Part shown: positions 35,175 through 45,077 of the stretch, piece by piece | How the letters are laid out: the number at the start of each line of letters is the position of its first letter | Position numbering within the stretch: the first letter of the stretch is position 1 | Assembly (NCBI GenBank): GCA_009909035.1 | Contig: JAAAOB010000156.1 | Coordinates: forward strand, 1 to 64,000 | Source of the DNA: Bacteroidota bacterium | Lineage (GTDB): Bacteria > Bacteroidota > Rhodothermia > Balneolales > Balneolaceae | Direction: 5' to 3' | Length of the DNA stretch: 64,000 nucleotides | The notes under the pieces: generated by a model | Told to the model about the DNA's origin: nothing | Seen by the model: only the letters and a program-made list of their open reading frames with translations | Database searches by the model: none | Made by a program: the position numbers and the translations under genes

Positions 35175-38100
35175 ATGAAATTAACTGAACTGACCATTAA
35201 AAACCGCACGGTTATTATCGTGCTTACGGCGATCCTGGTAATTGCAGGTACCTATAGCTACAGCGTGATTCCGAAAGAGTCGAACCCATCGATCGAGACC
35301 CCGATTTTTATTGTCAATACGGTCTACCCGGGCATTTCACCCACGGACATGGAATCGCTGGTGACGCAGCCGATTGAGCGTGAATTGCAGGGCATCAACG
35401 GAGTAAAAGAAATTGTCTCCACCACAACGGAGAGTTTTAGCAGTGTCGTGGTGGAATTTGAACTTGACGTAACAACCAACGTAGCCAGCCAGCGGGTACG
35501 GGAGAGAGTAGACCTGGCCCGCACAGAACTGCCGCCGGAAGCCGAGGAGCCCACGATTGTGGAGATTGACTTTGATGACCTGCCGGTACTGACGATAAAT
35601 CTGGCGGCTGACTACCCGCTTTCGCGGCTCACCGAGGTGGCCGACCGCATGAAAGATGACCTTGAGGCCGGCTCCACGGTCAGGGAAGTGGAAGTAGTGG
35701 GGGATGTTGAACGGGAAGTAGAGGTGAATGTTGACCTGACAGAACTCAATGGATATGGCATCAGTTTCGGGCAGCTCGTGAACGCAATCCAGGGCCAAAA
35801 TATAACGATCCCGGGTGGCACGGTCGACGTGGACAAAATGAGTTATCTTGTGCGCGTTAGCGGCGAGTTTGAGCAGCCGGAACAGATTGAGAATCTCGTG
35901 GTGGCCGGACCGCGCGGGGAGGGCGACCGCGGGCCGGGTCTTGTCTATATGAGAGATGTTGCCGAGGTGCTCTATGGTTTTAAGGACCGGGAGAGTTTTG
36001 CGCGGCTCAGGGCCTACAAGGTAGAAGAGAGTGGGCGTATGGTTGAGCTCGATGAAGCCGAAATCAAAGACCGGGAAGTCATCAGCCTGAACGTAAAAAA
36101 ACGCCCGGGTGGGAATATCCTGGAATCGGTAGAAGAGGTACTGGGTATCGTGGATCAGACCTCACTGCCCGGAGGAACGGCGGTCGTGGTTACAGGAGAC
36201 CAAAGTGAGGATGTTACGCAGCTGATTTCAGACCTCGAGAACAGTATCATAAGCGGAATGCTCTTTATCGTGCTTGTGCTGGTGTTCTTTCTTGGCGTGC
36301 GCAACGCCCTGTTGGTGGCTACAGCTGTTCCTCTGTCGATATTTGTGGGCTTTATTGTTCTGTTCGGATTGGGGTATTCAGCCAATTTTATTATTCTCTT
36401 CAGTCTTATTATTGCCCTCGGCTTGCTGGTGGATAATTCGGTGGTTGTGGTGGAAAATATCTACAGGTATCGCGAACTGGGACATTCAAGGTTCGAAGCT
36501 GCAAAACTGGCCACGGACGAAGTGGGATACGCTTTGATCGCGGCTACATCAACCCTGGTGGCCGCATTCCTGCCGATGACGTTTTGGCCCGGAATCATCG
36601 GGCAGTTTATGGGGTACCTTCCGGTTACGCTCATTATTGTGCTGCTCTGCTCGCTCTTTGTGGCTCTGGTGATCTATCCCATATTGACAGCCTACCTTGT
36701 ACGCCTCGATACTGAGGAGAAGAAACCGCTCTCCATATATGTGAAAGGAATCGGCCTTGCGGGGCTGGTTTTCCTGGCCGTTGCAGTGGCTATGGCCAAT
36801 GTTACAACACTGATGGTAACGGTGTTGGTCCTTCTCTTCTTTTTCGTCACCTATCGCTACCTCATCAAACCGTCTGCCTACCTGTTTAATCAACGATTTT
36901 TTCCGAAACTGCTTCAGTACTACAAATATATGCTCCGAAAACTCCTGAAGCGGGATTACAGCGTTAAATATGCCATGATAAGGAACATGCTTGCGCTTGG
37001 AAGTTTTACCCTGGCAGCTCTTTTTGCCGTGATTGGAGCGGTTGTGAGCCTGTTTTCCCCTGCATCCTTCCTCTTTTTCGGTATTGCCGCAATTCTGGGG
37101 GCCGTTGGAGGCGTGATGATCATGATTCACTTATTCGAAGCTATGATTATCGGGGCCAGGGGATCGATTTATACCGGCATTATTCTCGGCGTGGTGATTG
37201 CCGGCATCCTGCTTCTCGTCATGCTGGGGACCGACATAACCGCGATGGAGTGGGGGGTGTTAATGGGCCTGCCGGCGCTTTTAATGCTCTTTGGAGCTAT
37301 CGGAATGCTCCGGAACTCCGATCGCCCGCTAATCCTGACCGATAACCGCGCGCTTTTGCTCAATGCCACCATGGGGGTCCTGTTTTCCATCTTTGGCCTG
37401 TTTGGGCTGGTTCCAACCGGCGTGGAGTTTTTCCCTGAAACGGATCCAAATCAAATTCTGGTGGAGCTTGAAGGGCCGATCGGGATGAATATCGACGCAA
37501 GCGACGTGATTGCTGAAGATGTTCAGCAGCGGATTTATAGCCTGATCGAGGAAGATCAGCTTGTAAGAGCCAATATCGAGAATATACAGACGAATGTAGG
37601 CGTTTCGGGCGATCCATTCTTCGGCGGCGGTGCGCAGAGCCCTGAGCGATCCAGGTTAACCATCAACCTGGTGGACTTCGGCGACCGTGCCGAGCCCTCC
37701 AGTATTACATTATCAAAAATTCGAAATGTGGTCAAAGATATCCCCGATATCATCGTGAACGTAACCGGCGAGCAAGTAGGTCCCCCAACAGGGCCGCCTG
37801 TAAATATCGAGGTTTCCGGTCCCGATTTCGATGAGATTACCCGGATTTCAGAAGAGGTTACAAAACGCCTGATCGATGCATCGGTCACCAATGAGGTGCC
37901 CGGGCTGGTAGATGTCCGGAACAATGTCAGTGGCGGGTTCCCGGAATATAACGTACGGGTAGACTACGAAAAAGCCAGCCGGTTTGGGCTGAGCATGGCC
38001 GATATAGGGCAGACGGTGCGAATTGCCAACAATGGAATTGAATCCAGTGAATGGAGGGATGGAGAAGATGAATACGATATTACGGTGAGGCTGCGCGAAG

Positions 38101-38957
38101 AGGACAGGGAGAGGCTGGAGAGCCTGCGAAACCTGACAATCCGGACGGCTGCCGGCGGCAGTGTTCCCCTCGTGTCGGTAGCCGAGTTTACTGAGGGCGT
38201 TGGCCTGGGATCGATTACCCGACTCGACCTTCAACGAACGGCTACGGTCGAAGGACGTGCCGCTCCGGGATTTAACGGCCCCGATGTACTGGCTAACGTA
38301 CAAACACTGCTGGAGGAGTATCGAAACGATCTGCCGGAGGGCTACACAATGGCATACACGGGGGGGAATGAAGAACAGGAAGAAGCCTTCGGCTTTTTAA
38401 CAACCGCTCTGCTTGTGGCATCCGCACTGATATTCCTGGTGATGCTGGCTAAATTTAACAACATAATCTCTCCGCTGATCATTATCACGGCGGTGGGGCT
38501 TAGCTTGATTGGCGTGCTGCTCGGCCTGATCCTGACCCGCACCTCGTTCGGCCTGATGACGTTTATCGGCATTATATCACTTGCGGGCATTGTTTGTGTG
38601 AATAATATTGTGCTGATGGACTATGTGAAGCAGTTAACTGAAAAAGGGATGAACAAAATGAGCGCGATTATTGAAGCCGGCAGCATACGGTTCAGGCCGG
38701 TATTGCTCACGGCACTAACAACGATTCTCGGACTCGTGCCGCTGACATTCGGCATTAATATTGATTTTGTGGGGCTTTTTGCCAGCTTTGAGCCGAATTT
38801 CCAGTTTGGATCGGAAAGCACGGCGTTTTGGGGCCCGATGGGGATTGCGATCATTAGCGGGTTGACCTTTGCAACATTCCTGACGCTCGTGGTTGTGCCG
38901 GTTCTCTACTCGGCTTTTGAATCGGCATCAAAGCGAATCAAACTCCTGGTGGATTGA
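35175..38957 (+). CDS. RND-family efflux permease with enlarged central membrane domain
   Basis: A 1260-residue inner-membrane pump, longer than the usual 1020-1100. Standard parts: TM1 then the first porter loop (NTVYPGISPTDMESLVTQPI), TM4 with GLLVDNSVVVVENIYRYREL (the proton-relay Asp region, D followed by N), and the second half from FFPETDPNQILVELEGPIGM with C-terminal TMs including GIVCVNNIVLMDYVKQLTEK. Between the two halves (about residues 515-755) lies extra sequence with several added hydrophobic helices, for example GIAAILGAVGGVMIMIHLF and GIILGVVIAGILLLVMLG. Substrates unknown; HAE-type by sequence. Confidence 0.9.
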   Translation: MKLTELTIKNRTVIIVLTAILVIAGTYSYSVIPKESNPSIETPIFIVNTVYPGISPTDMESLVTQPIERELQGINGVKEIVSTTTESFSSVVVEFELDVTTNVASQRVRERVDLARTELPPEAEEPTIVEIDFDDLPVLTINLAADYPLSRLTEVADRMKDDLEAGSTVREVEVVGDVEREVEVNVDLTELNGYGISFGQLVNAIQGQNITIPGGTVDVDKMSYLVRVSGEFEQPEQIENLVVAGPRGEGDRGPGLVYMRDVAEVLYGFKDRESFARLRAYKVEESGRMVELDEAEIKDREVISLNVKKRPGGNILESVEEVLGIVDQTSLPGGTAVVVTGDQSEDVTQLISDLENSIISGMLFIVLVLVFFLGVRNALLVATAVPLSIFVGFIVLFGLGYSANFIILFSLIIALGLLVDNSVVVVENIYRYRELGHSRFEAAKLATDEVGYALIAATSTLVAAFLPMTFWPGIIGQFMGYLPVTLIIVLLCSLFVALVIYPILTAYLVRLDTEEKKPLSIYVKGIGLAGLVFLAVAVAMANVTTLMVTVLVLLFFFVTYRYLIKPSAYLFNQRFFPKLLQYYKYMLRKLLKRDYSVKYAMIRNMLALGSFTLAALFAVIGAVVSLFSPASFLFFGIAAILGAVGGVMIMIHLFEAMIIGARGSIYTGIILGVVIAGILLLVMLGTDITAMEWGVLMGLPALLMLFGAIGMLRNSDRPLILTDNRALLLNATMGVLFSIFGLFGLVPTGVEFFPETDPNQILVELEGPIGMNIDASDVIAEDVQQRIYSLIEEDQLVRANIENIQTNVGVSGDPFFGGGAQSPERSRLTINLVDFGDRAEPSSITLSKIRNVVKDIPDIIVNVTGEQVGPPTGPPVNIEVSGPDFDEITRISEEVTKRLIDASVTNEVPGLVDVRNNVSGGFPEYNVRVDYEKASRFGLSMADIGQTVRIANNGIESSEWRDGEDEYDITVRLREEDRERLESLRNLTIRTAAGGSVPLVSVAEFTEGVGLGSITRLDLQRTATVEGRAAPGFNGPDVLANVQTLLEEYRNDLPEGYTMAYTGGNEEQEEAFGFLTTALLVASALIFLVMLAKFNNIISPLIIITAVGLSLIGVLLGLILTRTSFGLMTFIGIISLAGIVCVNNIVLMDYVKQLTEKGMNKMSAIIEAGSIRFRPVLLTALTTILGLVPLTFGINIDFVGLFASFEPNFQFGSESTAFWGPMGIAIISGLTFATFLTLVVVPVLYSAFESASKRIKLLVD

Positions 38958-39069
38958 TCCGTATGGCGATGGTTTATGCTGATTGATTTTCCTATTTTGA
39001 AGAACCTAAAATCGAGGTACAAACCGCTGCGATTTATAACCAGAATCATCAACATCTGATTTCAACGCT

Positions 39070-39477
39070 TTGATTCAACGACCACAGTCTCTCCTGCTCG
39101 CTATCGCATTTTTGCTGAACTTGATTGTTTTCTTCACCCCGATGTACAGCCATGCTATGGCTGATCCTTCGGCGTGGATCGGGGTCAGCTTTGCCACAAT
39201 TCTGACGGTTGTTATGCTGATCAGCCTGGTTTCAATATTTCTATACGGAAATCGAGTCAACCAGCTGAAATGGGTGAAGGGAGCCACGTTTCTGCAGGTT
39301 GCCGGGCTGGGCATTGCCACCGCTATTCTGTTTACAATGGGCGGATTTGGACGATTTTTGTGGAGAGAGGCAGGGAGCACGGGGTTGCTGTTGCTGGCAC
39401 TGATTGCCCTTTGGCAGGCGGGCCGAATGATCAAGAAAGACCAGGAGCTGGTTGACTCGATGGACCGAATCCGCTGA
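39070..39477 (+). CDS. DUF4293-like membrane protein
   Basis: A 135-residue protein with four TM helices. The TTG start at 39070 gives MIQRPQSLLLAIAF, matching the strongly conserved M-I-Q-R-[IP]-Q-[ST] opening of DUF4293 proteins of Bacteroidota, so this start is decided by the family rather than by an ATG. Function unknown. It ends 5 bp before the EamA gene, so the two are likely co-transcribed. Confidence 0.8.
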   Translation: MIQRPQSLLLAIAFLLNLIVFFTPMYSHAMADPSAWIGVSFATILTVVMLISLVSIFLYGNRVNQLKWVKGATFLQVAGLGIATAILFTMGGFGRFLWREAGSTGLLLLALIALWQAGRMIKKDQELVDSMDRIR

Positions 39478-39482
39478 GTGTT

Positions 39483-40388
39483 GTGACTGACCGTGAAGAG
39501 GCACCGATTGGGAAAATTGTAGCACTGCTGATTATAGGTCTCCTCAGCTTTGGTTTTGCTCCCATCCTTGTCCGCTTTGCAACCGATATAGAACCGATGG
39601 CGCTGGCCGCTCTCCGGACCGGTTTTGCTGTAGTTTGCCTGCTTCCCTTTTGGATATGGAAACGGCAGCCGGCATCTGTGCTGACTTCAAAAGGGATCAA
39701 CCGGCTGCTTCTGATCCTTGCCGGTGTATGCCTGGGCCTGCATTTCTCTTTCTGGATCGCATCGCTGCACTATACATCGGTGGCGTCTGCGTCCGTTTTG
39801 GTGACCATGCACCCGGTGATGCTGATTGTTGCGGAACGCTTTATTCTGAGTAAAAGGTTCAGGCCCGCGGTATGGGCTGGTGTCCTGATATCGTTTACCG
39901 GATCACTACTGCTGGGCATTGCAGACGACAGCAGCCTGGAAACATTTCCCGATGCACTTCTTGGAAACACATTTGCCTTCACCGCAGCCGTAATTTTTGT
40001 AGCATACTTTATGCTTGGCCGAAAAATCAGGCAGTACACAGAGTGGATCGACTACGTATTTTACGTCTACCTGAGTGCCACGCTCACCTGCAGTGCGCTC
40101 ACACTCTACTGGGTGGGTGGAGTACCGGCCGTAAGCGGAACGGCCCTGCTTATTGGGCTGGCTCTTGCCATTGGCCCAACCATACTTGGTCACGGCTCGA
40201 TGAATTATGCTGTGAAATATGTCTCGCCTACTCTGCTGTCAACGCTTATCCTTTCAGAGGCCGTATTTGCGGCAATAGCTGCCTATTTTATTTTTGGTGA
40301 GATTCCAACACCCTTTTCCATGAGCGCCATGGTAATTATTATGGCGGGTGTTTCACTGACATGGTTTCGCAGGATACAGAAATCATAG
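39483..40388 (+). CDS. EamA/DMT-superfamily transporter
   Basis: A 301-residue, ten-TM protein made of two EamA repeats. LLSFGFAPILVRFATDIEPM and AALRTGFAVVCLLPFWIWKR are in the first; SPTLLSTLILSEAVFAAIAA and YFIFGEIPTPFSMSAMVIIM in the second. GTG start at 39483. Such proteins export amino acids or other small metabolites; the substrate is unknown. It follows DUF4293 by 5 bp. Confidence 0.9.
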   Translation: MTDREEAPIGKIVALLIIGLLSFGFAPILVRFATDIEPMALAALRTGFAVVCLLPFWIWKRQPASVLTSKGINRLLLILAGVCLGLHFSFWIASLHYTSVASASVLVTMHPVMLIVAERFILSKRFRPAVWAGVLISFTGSLLLGIADDSSLETFPDALLGNTFAFTAAVIFVAYFMLGRKIRQYTEWIDYVFYVYLSATLTCSALTLYWVGGVPAVSGTALLIGLALAIGPTILGHGSMNYAVKYVSPTLLSTLILSEAVFAAIAAYFIFGEIPTPFSMSAMVIIMAGVSLTWFRRIQKS

Positions 40389-40756
40389 TGCGATGTTAGT
40401 AATAAAATAGCAAAAAATGCAGTACGCTATTGAGATGAGTTTCTTCAATACATAGAGCCATTATTTAATACCAATCATCAGGATAATTGATACACTCGAC
40501 GACTCTTATCTATTGGCAGGACAGATGATTGCTGTTCGCTTTTCGGGTCGTGACCCTTTCGGAAAGATGGTATGAGTTTGATAATCATCTTCTGAGAATG
40601 GATTTAATGGCGTAATTGTTACATATTACATGAGATATGAAACATATGTGCAGCGAAAATAGCATCTGAGGCGTGATAAAGATGGATTCAAAAAACCGGG
40701 TATAGAGACAAACAGAGTTTTTTGAAATTAATTAATCTGGAACGAATACGTTATTA
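40389..40756. other. Spacer before the lytic transglycosylase gene
   Basis: About 370 bases with no gene. The only notable feature is a short dyad near 40545 (TCGGGTCGTGACCC). The promoter of the downstream gene should lie here but I could not place it. Confidence 0.45.
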
Positions 40757-42292
40757 ATGGTCAAATGCTACAAAAAAAGAGCGATAAGCAAAGCGTTCGG
40801 ATATTTTATTGCAGCAAGTTTCGTTCTGTCACTATCCGGTTGTGGGGATTCCGATAACTTGGATGACTTAACGGAATCTGACGCTCAATCACCCAACTCT
40901 ATTTCCGAACCGGTAGACAGAGATCTTGCCGAGATCAAGCAGCAAGGTGTTCTGCGGATGATTACCTACTACAGCTCAAATACCTACTTTTTAAACCAGG
41001 GAATTGAGGTTGGGTTCGAATACGAGCTGATAAGAGAATTTACCCGTGAAAATGATCTTTCCCTCGAGGTCGTGATCGTTGGAGCAGATGAAAATCCGTT
41101 CGAGCTTTTAAACACGGGTGCCGGAGATGTCATAGCGGCAAACTACACCATCACTCCTGAACGAAAGGAGTACGCAAAATTCACGCGACCCTATAATATT
41201 GTTGATCAAATTCTGGTTTTTTCGAGCCAGTTGGATCCCATGCCCAAATCGCTCGAGGAACTTGTAGATCAGGAGATCCCGATTTCGGTTCGTCGAAACA
41301 GCTCCTACTTTCATAAACTGAGCGAATTAAAAGACCAGGGTTATGACTTAAATATCCAGGTGCTGTCTGATGAACTGGATACGGAAGCCACGCTCGTTGA
41401 GGTTGCCCAGGGAAATCTCATGGCCACGGTGGCAGACGATAATATGTTCGATGCCACAAACCGGTACATGGACGGCCTGTTCCCTGGTCCCACCATTGCA
41501 GAGAATGATACCATTGCATGGGCCATCAGGAAGAATGCTCCGGACCTGGAGCAAAAAATGAACCAGTTTCTCTACAAACATTTTCGATTTACGGACGATA
41601 AAGAACGGCCGCGCCGGTCAACATTCTTGAATATACTGCGGAAACGATACTTTCAGGAAAGCACGCAGATTGCACAGTATTATAACCCGGAGTGGCAGTA
41701 CCAGTCGATGGGCGTGATATCCCCGTACGATGACGTGATTCGCGCAGTGTCCGACTCAATGGGGGTGGACTGGCTGCTGATAACCGCCATGATGGCGCAG
41801 GAGTCGGAGTTCAACCCAAAAAGCAAAAGCTGGGCGGGGGCTGTAGGTCTGATGCAGGTTATTCCCCGGTTTGTGGATGTGGAGTATGAGGAGCTGTATG
41901 ATCCCGCGACAAATATTCGCGCGGGGGTGAAAATTTTTAAAGAACACATGGAGCACTATTCATACATGGATAGTACCAACCAAATCTCCTTCTCTCTTGC
42001 AGCGTACAATTCAGGCATGGGACACATTGCAGACGCGCGCAGACTCGTCATAGATCAAAATAAGAATCCAAACGAGTGGGAGAACGTGGCTGATGCACTG
42101 TTAAAATTAATGCAGCGAAGGTATTACCAGAATGCACGCCATGGGTTTGCACGGGGAATTGAGACGGTGCAGTATGTAAATGAGATACTCAACAGGTACA
42201 GAACCTACGAAACGATTATGGCGCTCTCTGAGCGGCAGCAAAACAGGAGTGTTTCAGGAATCATAAGCAACAGAAACTTTAATCAGCCTTAA
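40757..42292 (+). CDS. MltF-like membrane-bound lytic murein transglycosylase
   Basis: A 511-residue lipoprotein (lipobox LSGC). It has an SBP_bac_3-like domain (about 50-290; EIKQQGVLRMITYYSSNTYF, GAGDVIAANYTITPERKEYA) and a C-terminal SLT domain (about 320-480). The SLT motifs are MAQESEFNPKSKSWAGAVGL (catalytic Glu in QES), LMQVIP, NIRAGV and FSLAAYNSGMGHI. MltF cleaves peptidoglycan glycan strands, and the binding domain may sense muropeptides. Its 3' end overlaps the convergent SpoIIE gene by 14 bp. Confidence 0.92.
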   Translation: MVKCYKKRAISKAFGYFIAASFVLSLSGCGDSDNLDDLTESDAQSPNSISEPVDRDLAEIKQQGVLRMITYYSSNTYFLNQGIEVGFEYELIREFTRENDLSLEVVIVGADENPFELLNTGAGDVIAANYTITPERKEYAKFTRPYNIVDQILVFSSQLDPMPKSLEELVDQEIPISVRRNSSYFHKLSELKDQGYDLNIQVLSDELDTEATLVEVAQGNLMATVADDNMFDATNRYMDGLFPGPTIAENDTIAWAIRKNAPDLEQKMNQFLYKHFRFTDDKERPRRSTFLNILRKRYFQESTQIAQYYNPEWQYQSMGVISPYDDVIRAVSDSMGVDWLLITAMMAQESEFNPKSKSWAGAVGLMQVIPRFVDVEYEELYDPATNIRAGVKIFKEHMEHYSYMDSTNQISFSLAAYNSGMGHIADARRLVIDQNKNPNEWENVADALLKLMQRRYYQNARHGFARGIETVQYVNEILNRYRTYETIMALSERQQNRSVSGIISNRNFNQP

Positions 42293-44006
42293 ATACAATC
42301 AGTGTGAGGTCATCATATTGCGAGGCTCCTGTAAACTCTTTTACATTTCGGATGATGGCGTCCTGAATTTTTTGTGACGTCTTATCCCTGTTGGCATGAA
42401 TAATCTCTTGCAATCTCTCTTCGCCAAACTCCTCGTCTGTTTTCTGGCTCCGCGCCTCGTTCACCCCGTCGGTATAAAATACGATGATGTCGCCGCTGCT
42501 TAGCTGAAGATCCGCTGATTCATAGGGTATCGTAGATTCCATAGCGCCTAACAGCAGCCCTCCCTCGGACAATTCACAAAACTCCGAAGAGTTATTTCTT
42601 AGCAGAAGCGGCGGGTTATGTCCTGCATTTACGTAGTGAAACCGGTTTGTTTGGTGGTGATATTTTCCCCAAAAGAATGTAATAAATTTGTCGATGGGTG
42701 TATTTTGATAGAGCAGGTCGTTGATTCGTTCGGTGGCAACGGGCAGGGTAATATCAAAAGGGAGAAGAATATGCAACATCGACTGCAGGTTGGCCATCAG
42801 CAGTGAAGCGGCAAACCCTTTGCCGGTAACGTCTGCAATGGCAAGGATATGGTTTCCGTCCGGAGTTTCTACAATGTCGTAATAATCTCCGCCAACCTGG
42901 TAGCAGCTTACCGTAACCGCCGAGAGATCGGCACCCGGGATATCGGGGATGACATCCGGCAGCAGCTTATTTTGAATCGATTTTGCCAGCGATAGCTCTT
43001 CTTCCATCCGCTCCTTCTCAATTCTTTCTTCGATAAGGTAGGTTCGCTGAATGGAATTGATCGCGAGATTGGAGAGTGATTTTAAGAAGTTATAGTCGGA
43101 TTCGGTAAAAGGTTCACTGTTGGCGCGGTTGCCAACTCCGATAAGAGCCACTTTCCGGCCATGGACGGAAATAGTGATAAGTGAACAGATATCACTCTCT
43201 TTCAAAACAGGAAACTCTTCTGCCAGCTCTTCATCCACATTGGTAATCTCCTCGGTTTCTTTCAGAAGCCTGTTTAATGTGTCGGTGGGTATGTTGGCAG
43301 AAAGGTTGCTCGAGGCAAGTAGTTCCGCTCGGTTATCGCTTCGGTAGACCAAAAAAAAGGAGCGAATAAATAACTGCCCCATCAGGGCAAATTTAAAGAT
43401 CCTTGAAATTTTATCCCGATCTGCAAGCAGGTTAAACTCTTTCGAAAGGTCGAATAGGGTGTTTAGCTCATGAATACGCTGATCCAGCTGCCGGTTTGCC
43501 TGGGAAAGCTGATCAAACATGCGGCTGTTGGCAACTGCAGAAGAAGAAATAATGCAGAGGCTTTCAACAAATTCCAACTCCTCTGCAATAAAGGGCGACT
43601 GAGACATTTTTTCTTTTAATACAAGAAATCCAAGATGATGATCACTTGTACGCAGGTTGAACATTGCACCTGAGGGAAAGTAGGGGGTTAATTCCTTCAG
43701 CTCTTGTTCATGTTCGGAAATAAGAATGTGGGATTTCGAAAGCAGGCTATTTGTAAGCTGCAGCGTTGCAGGGTGTTCCTGTAGGTCGGGAAGTCCTTTT
43801 GAATATGAGATGTTGTACGAATTGGAATCGGCGTCGTGAAGCAAGATTGCGGCTTTGGATACAAGAAGCTTCCCCATGGAGATCCGAAGCAGATTTTCAA
43901 ACACAAATGCTTCATCCTGGGCCTCGATCAACACGCGGCTTGTTTCCAGGACGGTTTTAAGATCGAGCTTTGAGCGTAATTTAGATCCCTGTTTCGATGG
44001 AGTCAC
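42279..44006 (-). CDS. PP2C/SpoIIE-type serine phosphatase with two GAF-like domains
   Basis: A 575-residue protein with two GAF-like sensory regions (about 15-170 and 190-325), a linker helix (EERIEKERMEEELSLAKSIQ) and a SpoIIE/RsbU phosphatase domain (about 345-575). The metal-binding motifs are VGGDYYDIVE and AIADVTGKGFAASLLMANLQ, with VFYTDGVNEAR near the end. RsbU-type enzymes dephosphorylate a STAS antagonist. Here the STAS and switch-kinase genes lie just upstream in the same operon (2-bp gap), giving a full partner-switching module. Confidence 0.93.
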   Translation of the reverse strand: MTPSKQGSKLRSKLDLKTVLETSRVLIEAQDEAFVFENLLRISMGKLLVSKAAILLHDADSNSYNISYSKGLPDLQEHPATLQLTNSLLSKSHILISEHEQELKELTPYFPSGAMFNLRTSDHHLGFLVLKEKMSQSPFIAEELEFVESLCIISSSAVANSRMFDQLSQANRQLDQRIHELNTLFDLSKEFNLLADRDKISRIFKFALMGQLFIRSFFLVYRSDNRAELLASSNLSANIPTDTLNRLLKETEEITNVDEELAEEFPVLKESDICSLITISVHGRKVALIGVGNRANSEPFTESDYNFLKSLSNLAINSIQRTYLIEERIEKERMEEELSLAKSIQNKLLPDVIPDIPGADLSAVTVSCYQVGGDYYDIVETPDGNHILAIADVTGKGFAASLLMANLQSMLHILLPFDITLPVATERINDLLYQNTPIDKFITFFWGKYHHQTNRFHYVNAGHNPPLLLRNNSSEFCELSEGGLLLGAMESTIPYESADLQLSSGDIIVFYTDGVNEARSQKTDEEFGEERLQEIIHANRDKTSQKIQDAIIRNVKEFTGASQYDDLTLIVFKAD

Positions 44007-44007
44007 G

Positions 44008-44433
44008 TCACGAGCCCCTCTGTTTACACATTACCATTTCATTCATGCCGTCATTTTTGGAGTAGCGTACACTATCCATCAGAGATTGAATAAGATAGAG
44101 GCCCATTCCTCCCCTTTTTTTCTCTTTAATTTTCTTTTTTATATCCGGTTCCGGAAAGTGATCAAAATCAAATGTTCGTCCGAAGTCCTGGATTTGAATA
44201 CAGATGGAATCATCCTCGAACGTTACTTCAATATCAATTCGGTTCGATGCATCTTCTTTATACGCGTGCTTTATGATATTGGTAATGGCCTCATCAACAG
44301 CCAATCGTACATCCTCAACCTGCGGGGCTAAAAAGCCGTGATTCAGCGCAAGTTCAGCGATAAATTGGCGAACTTCCGCCAGATTCTTTGTGGAAGCATT
44401 AATCGATTTTTGATATGTGGAGATAGTGCCCAA
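44008..44433 (-). CDS. RsbW-like switch kinase (HATPase, anti-sigma type)
   Basis: A 141-residue GHKL ATPase: N box VRLAVDEAITNIIKHAYKED, G1 DFGRTFD, G2 GGMGLYLIQSLMDSVRY. Such proteins phosphorylate the STAS antagonist on Ser and, when free, bind a sigma factor or other target. It lies between the STAS gene (11 bp) and the SpoIIE gene (2 bp). The nearby FliA-type sigma factor 4 kb away is a possible but unproven target. Confidence 0.92.
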   Translation of the reverse strand: MGTISTYQKSINASTKNLAEVRQFIAELALNHGFLAPQVEDVRLAVDEAITNIIKHAYKEDASNRIDIEVTFEDDSICIQIQDFGRTFDFDHFPEPDIKKKIKEKKRGGMGLYLIQSLMDSVRYSKNDGMNEMVMCKQRGS

Positions 44434-44444
44434 AGAGAGACTCC

Positions 44445-44795
44445 TTAAGAGTTGGAGAACGTTTCTATAGCTTCGGACTCTTTATCATAGATATCATACA
44501 GAGCAGGGAATCCGAGAAGATCAAATACATTAAATACTTTTTCATTCATATTGGTGAGCTTTATGTCGCCGCCTTCTTTTCTGACATCTTCAATATATGC
44601 CATGAATACGCCCAGCCCCGCACTGGCGATATAGTCGAGGTTGCTAAAATTGACCACAATCTTCATTTGATTACGGGCAATTAAATCCTGGAGAGCGTTT
44701 TCGAGGTCAGATGCTGTATGTGCATCCAGCTCACCCTCAAGATCGAGGATATTGCAATGATCTTTGTTTCTTTGGTTGATCGAAAAGTTTTTCAT
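44445..44795 (-). CDS. STAS-domain anti-sigma-factor antagonist (RsbV-like)
   Basis: A 116-residue STAS protein: ILDLEGELDAHTASDLENAL and the switch-site segment NFSNLDYIASAGLGVFMAYI, with the phosphorylatable Ser in the conserved D-x-x-x-[ST]-x-G-L context. First gene of the partner-switching operon. A hairpin with a T-run 100-140 bp upstream ends the previous transcript. Confidence 0.92.
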   Translation of the reverse strand: MKNFSINQRNKDHCNILDLEGELDAHTASDLENALQDLIARNQMKIVVNFSNLDYIASAGLGVFMAYIEDVRKEGGDIKLTNMNEKVFNVFDLLGFPALYDIYDKESEAIETFSNS

Positions 44796-44901
44796 GCCTT
44801 CAAATATTAACGTTGGATGTACACCTCACTGCAATATATAGTAATCCAAACCATGGAAAAAAAGCAATACGTTTTTTGGAGGATGATGTTACAGAAGGGA
44901 A

Positions 44902-44937
44902 AAAAAATAAGGCATCACACGTATCCGGCGTGATGCC
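44902..44937 (-). terminator. Rho-independent terminator after the SPOR lipoprotein gene
   Basis: On the minus strand GGCATCAC...GTGATGCC (8-bp arms) is followed by TTATTTTTTTT. It lies about 140 bp past the SPOR gene and before the partner-switching operon, so it separates two transcription units. Confidence 0.75.
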
Positions 44938-45077
44938 CTGACTATTCATCAAGAGAGACGCTACTTGAGCGCAATTGAAATGTAGCAAAAAACTTCCGAA
45001 TTCCATAAAGGAAATTTACTAAGAAGTTGTATTCGAGCAATTTAGGCGAATTAAACTACGTGTTTTCCGCTACGTAG

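Noticed and set aside
36549-37130. 193-codon minus-strand ORF inside the RND gene
   Set aside because: His/Lys/Gln-rich shadow of the hydrophobic RND segment; no start region or family features.
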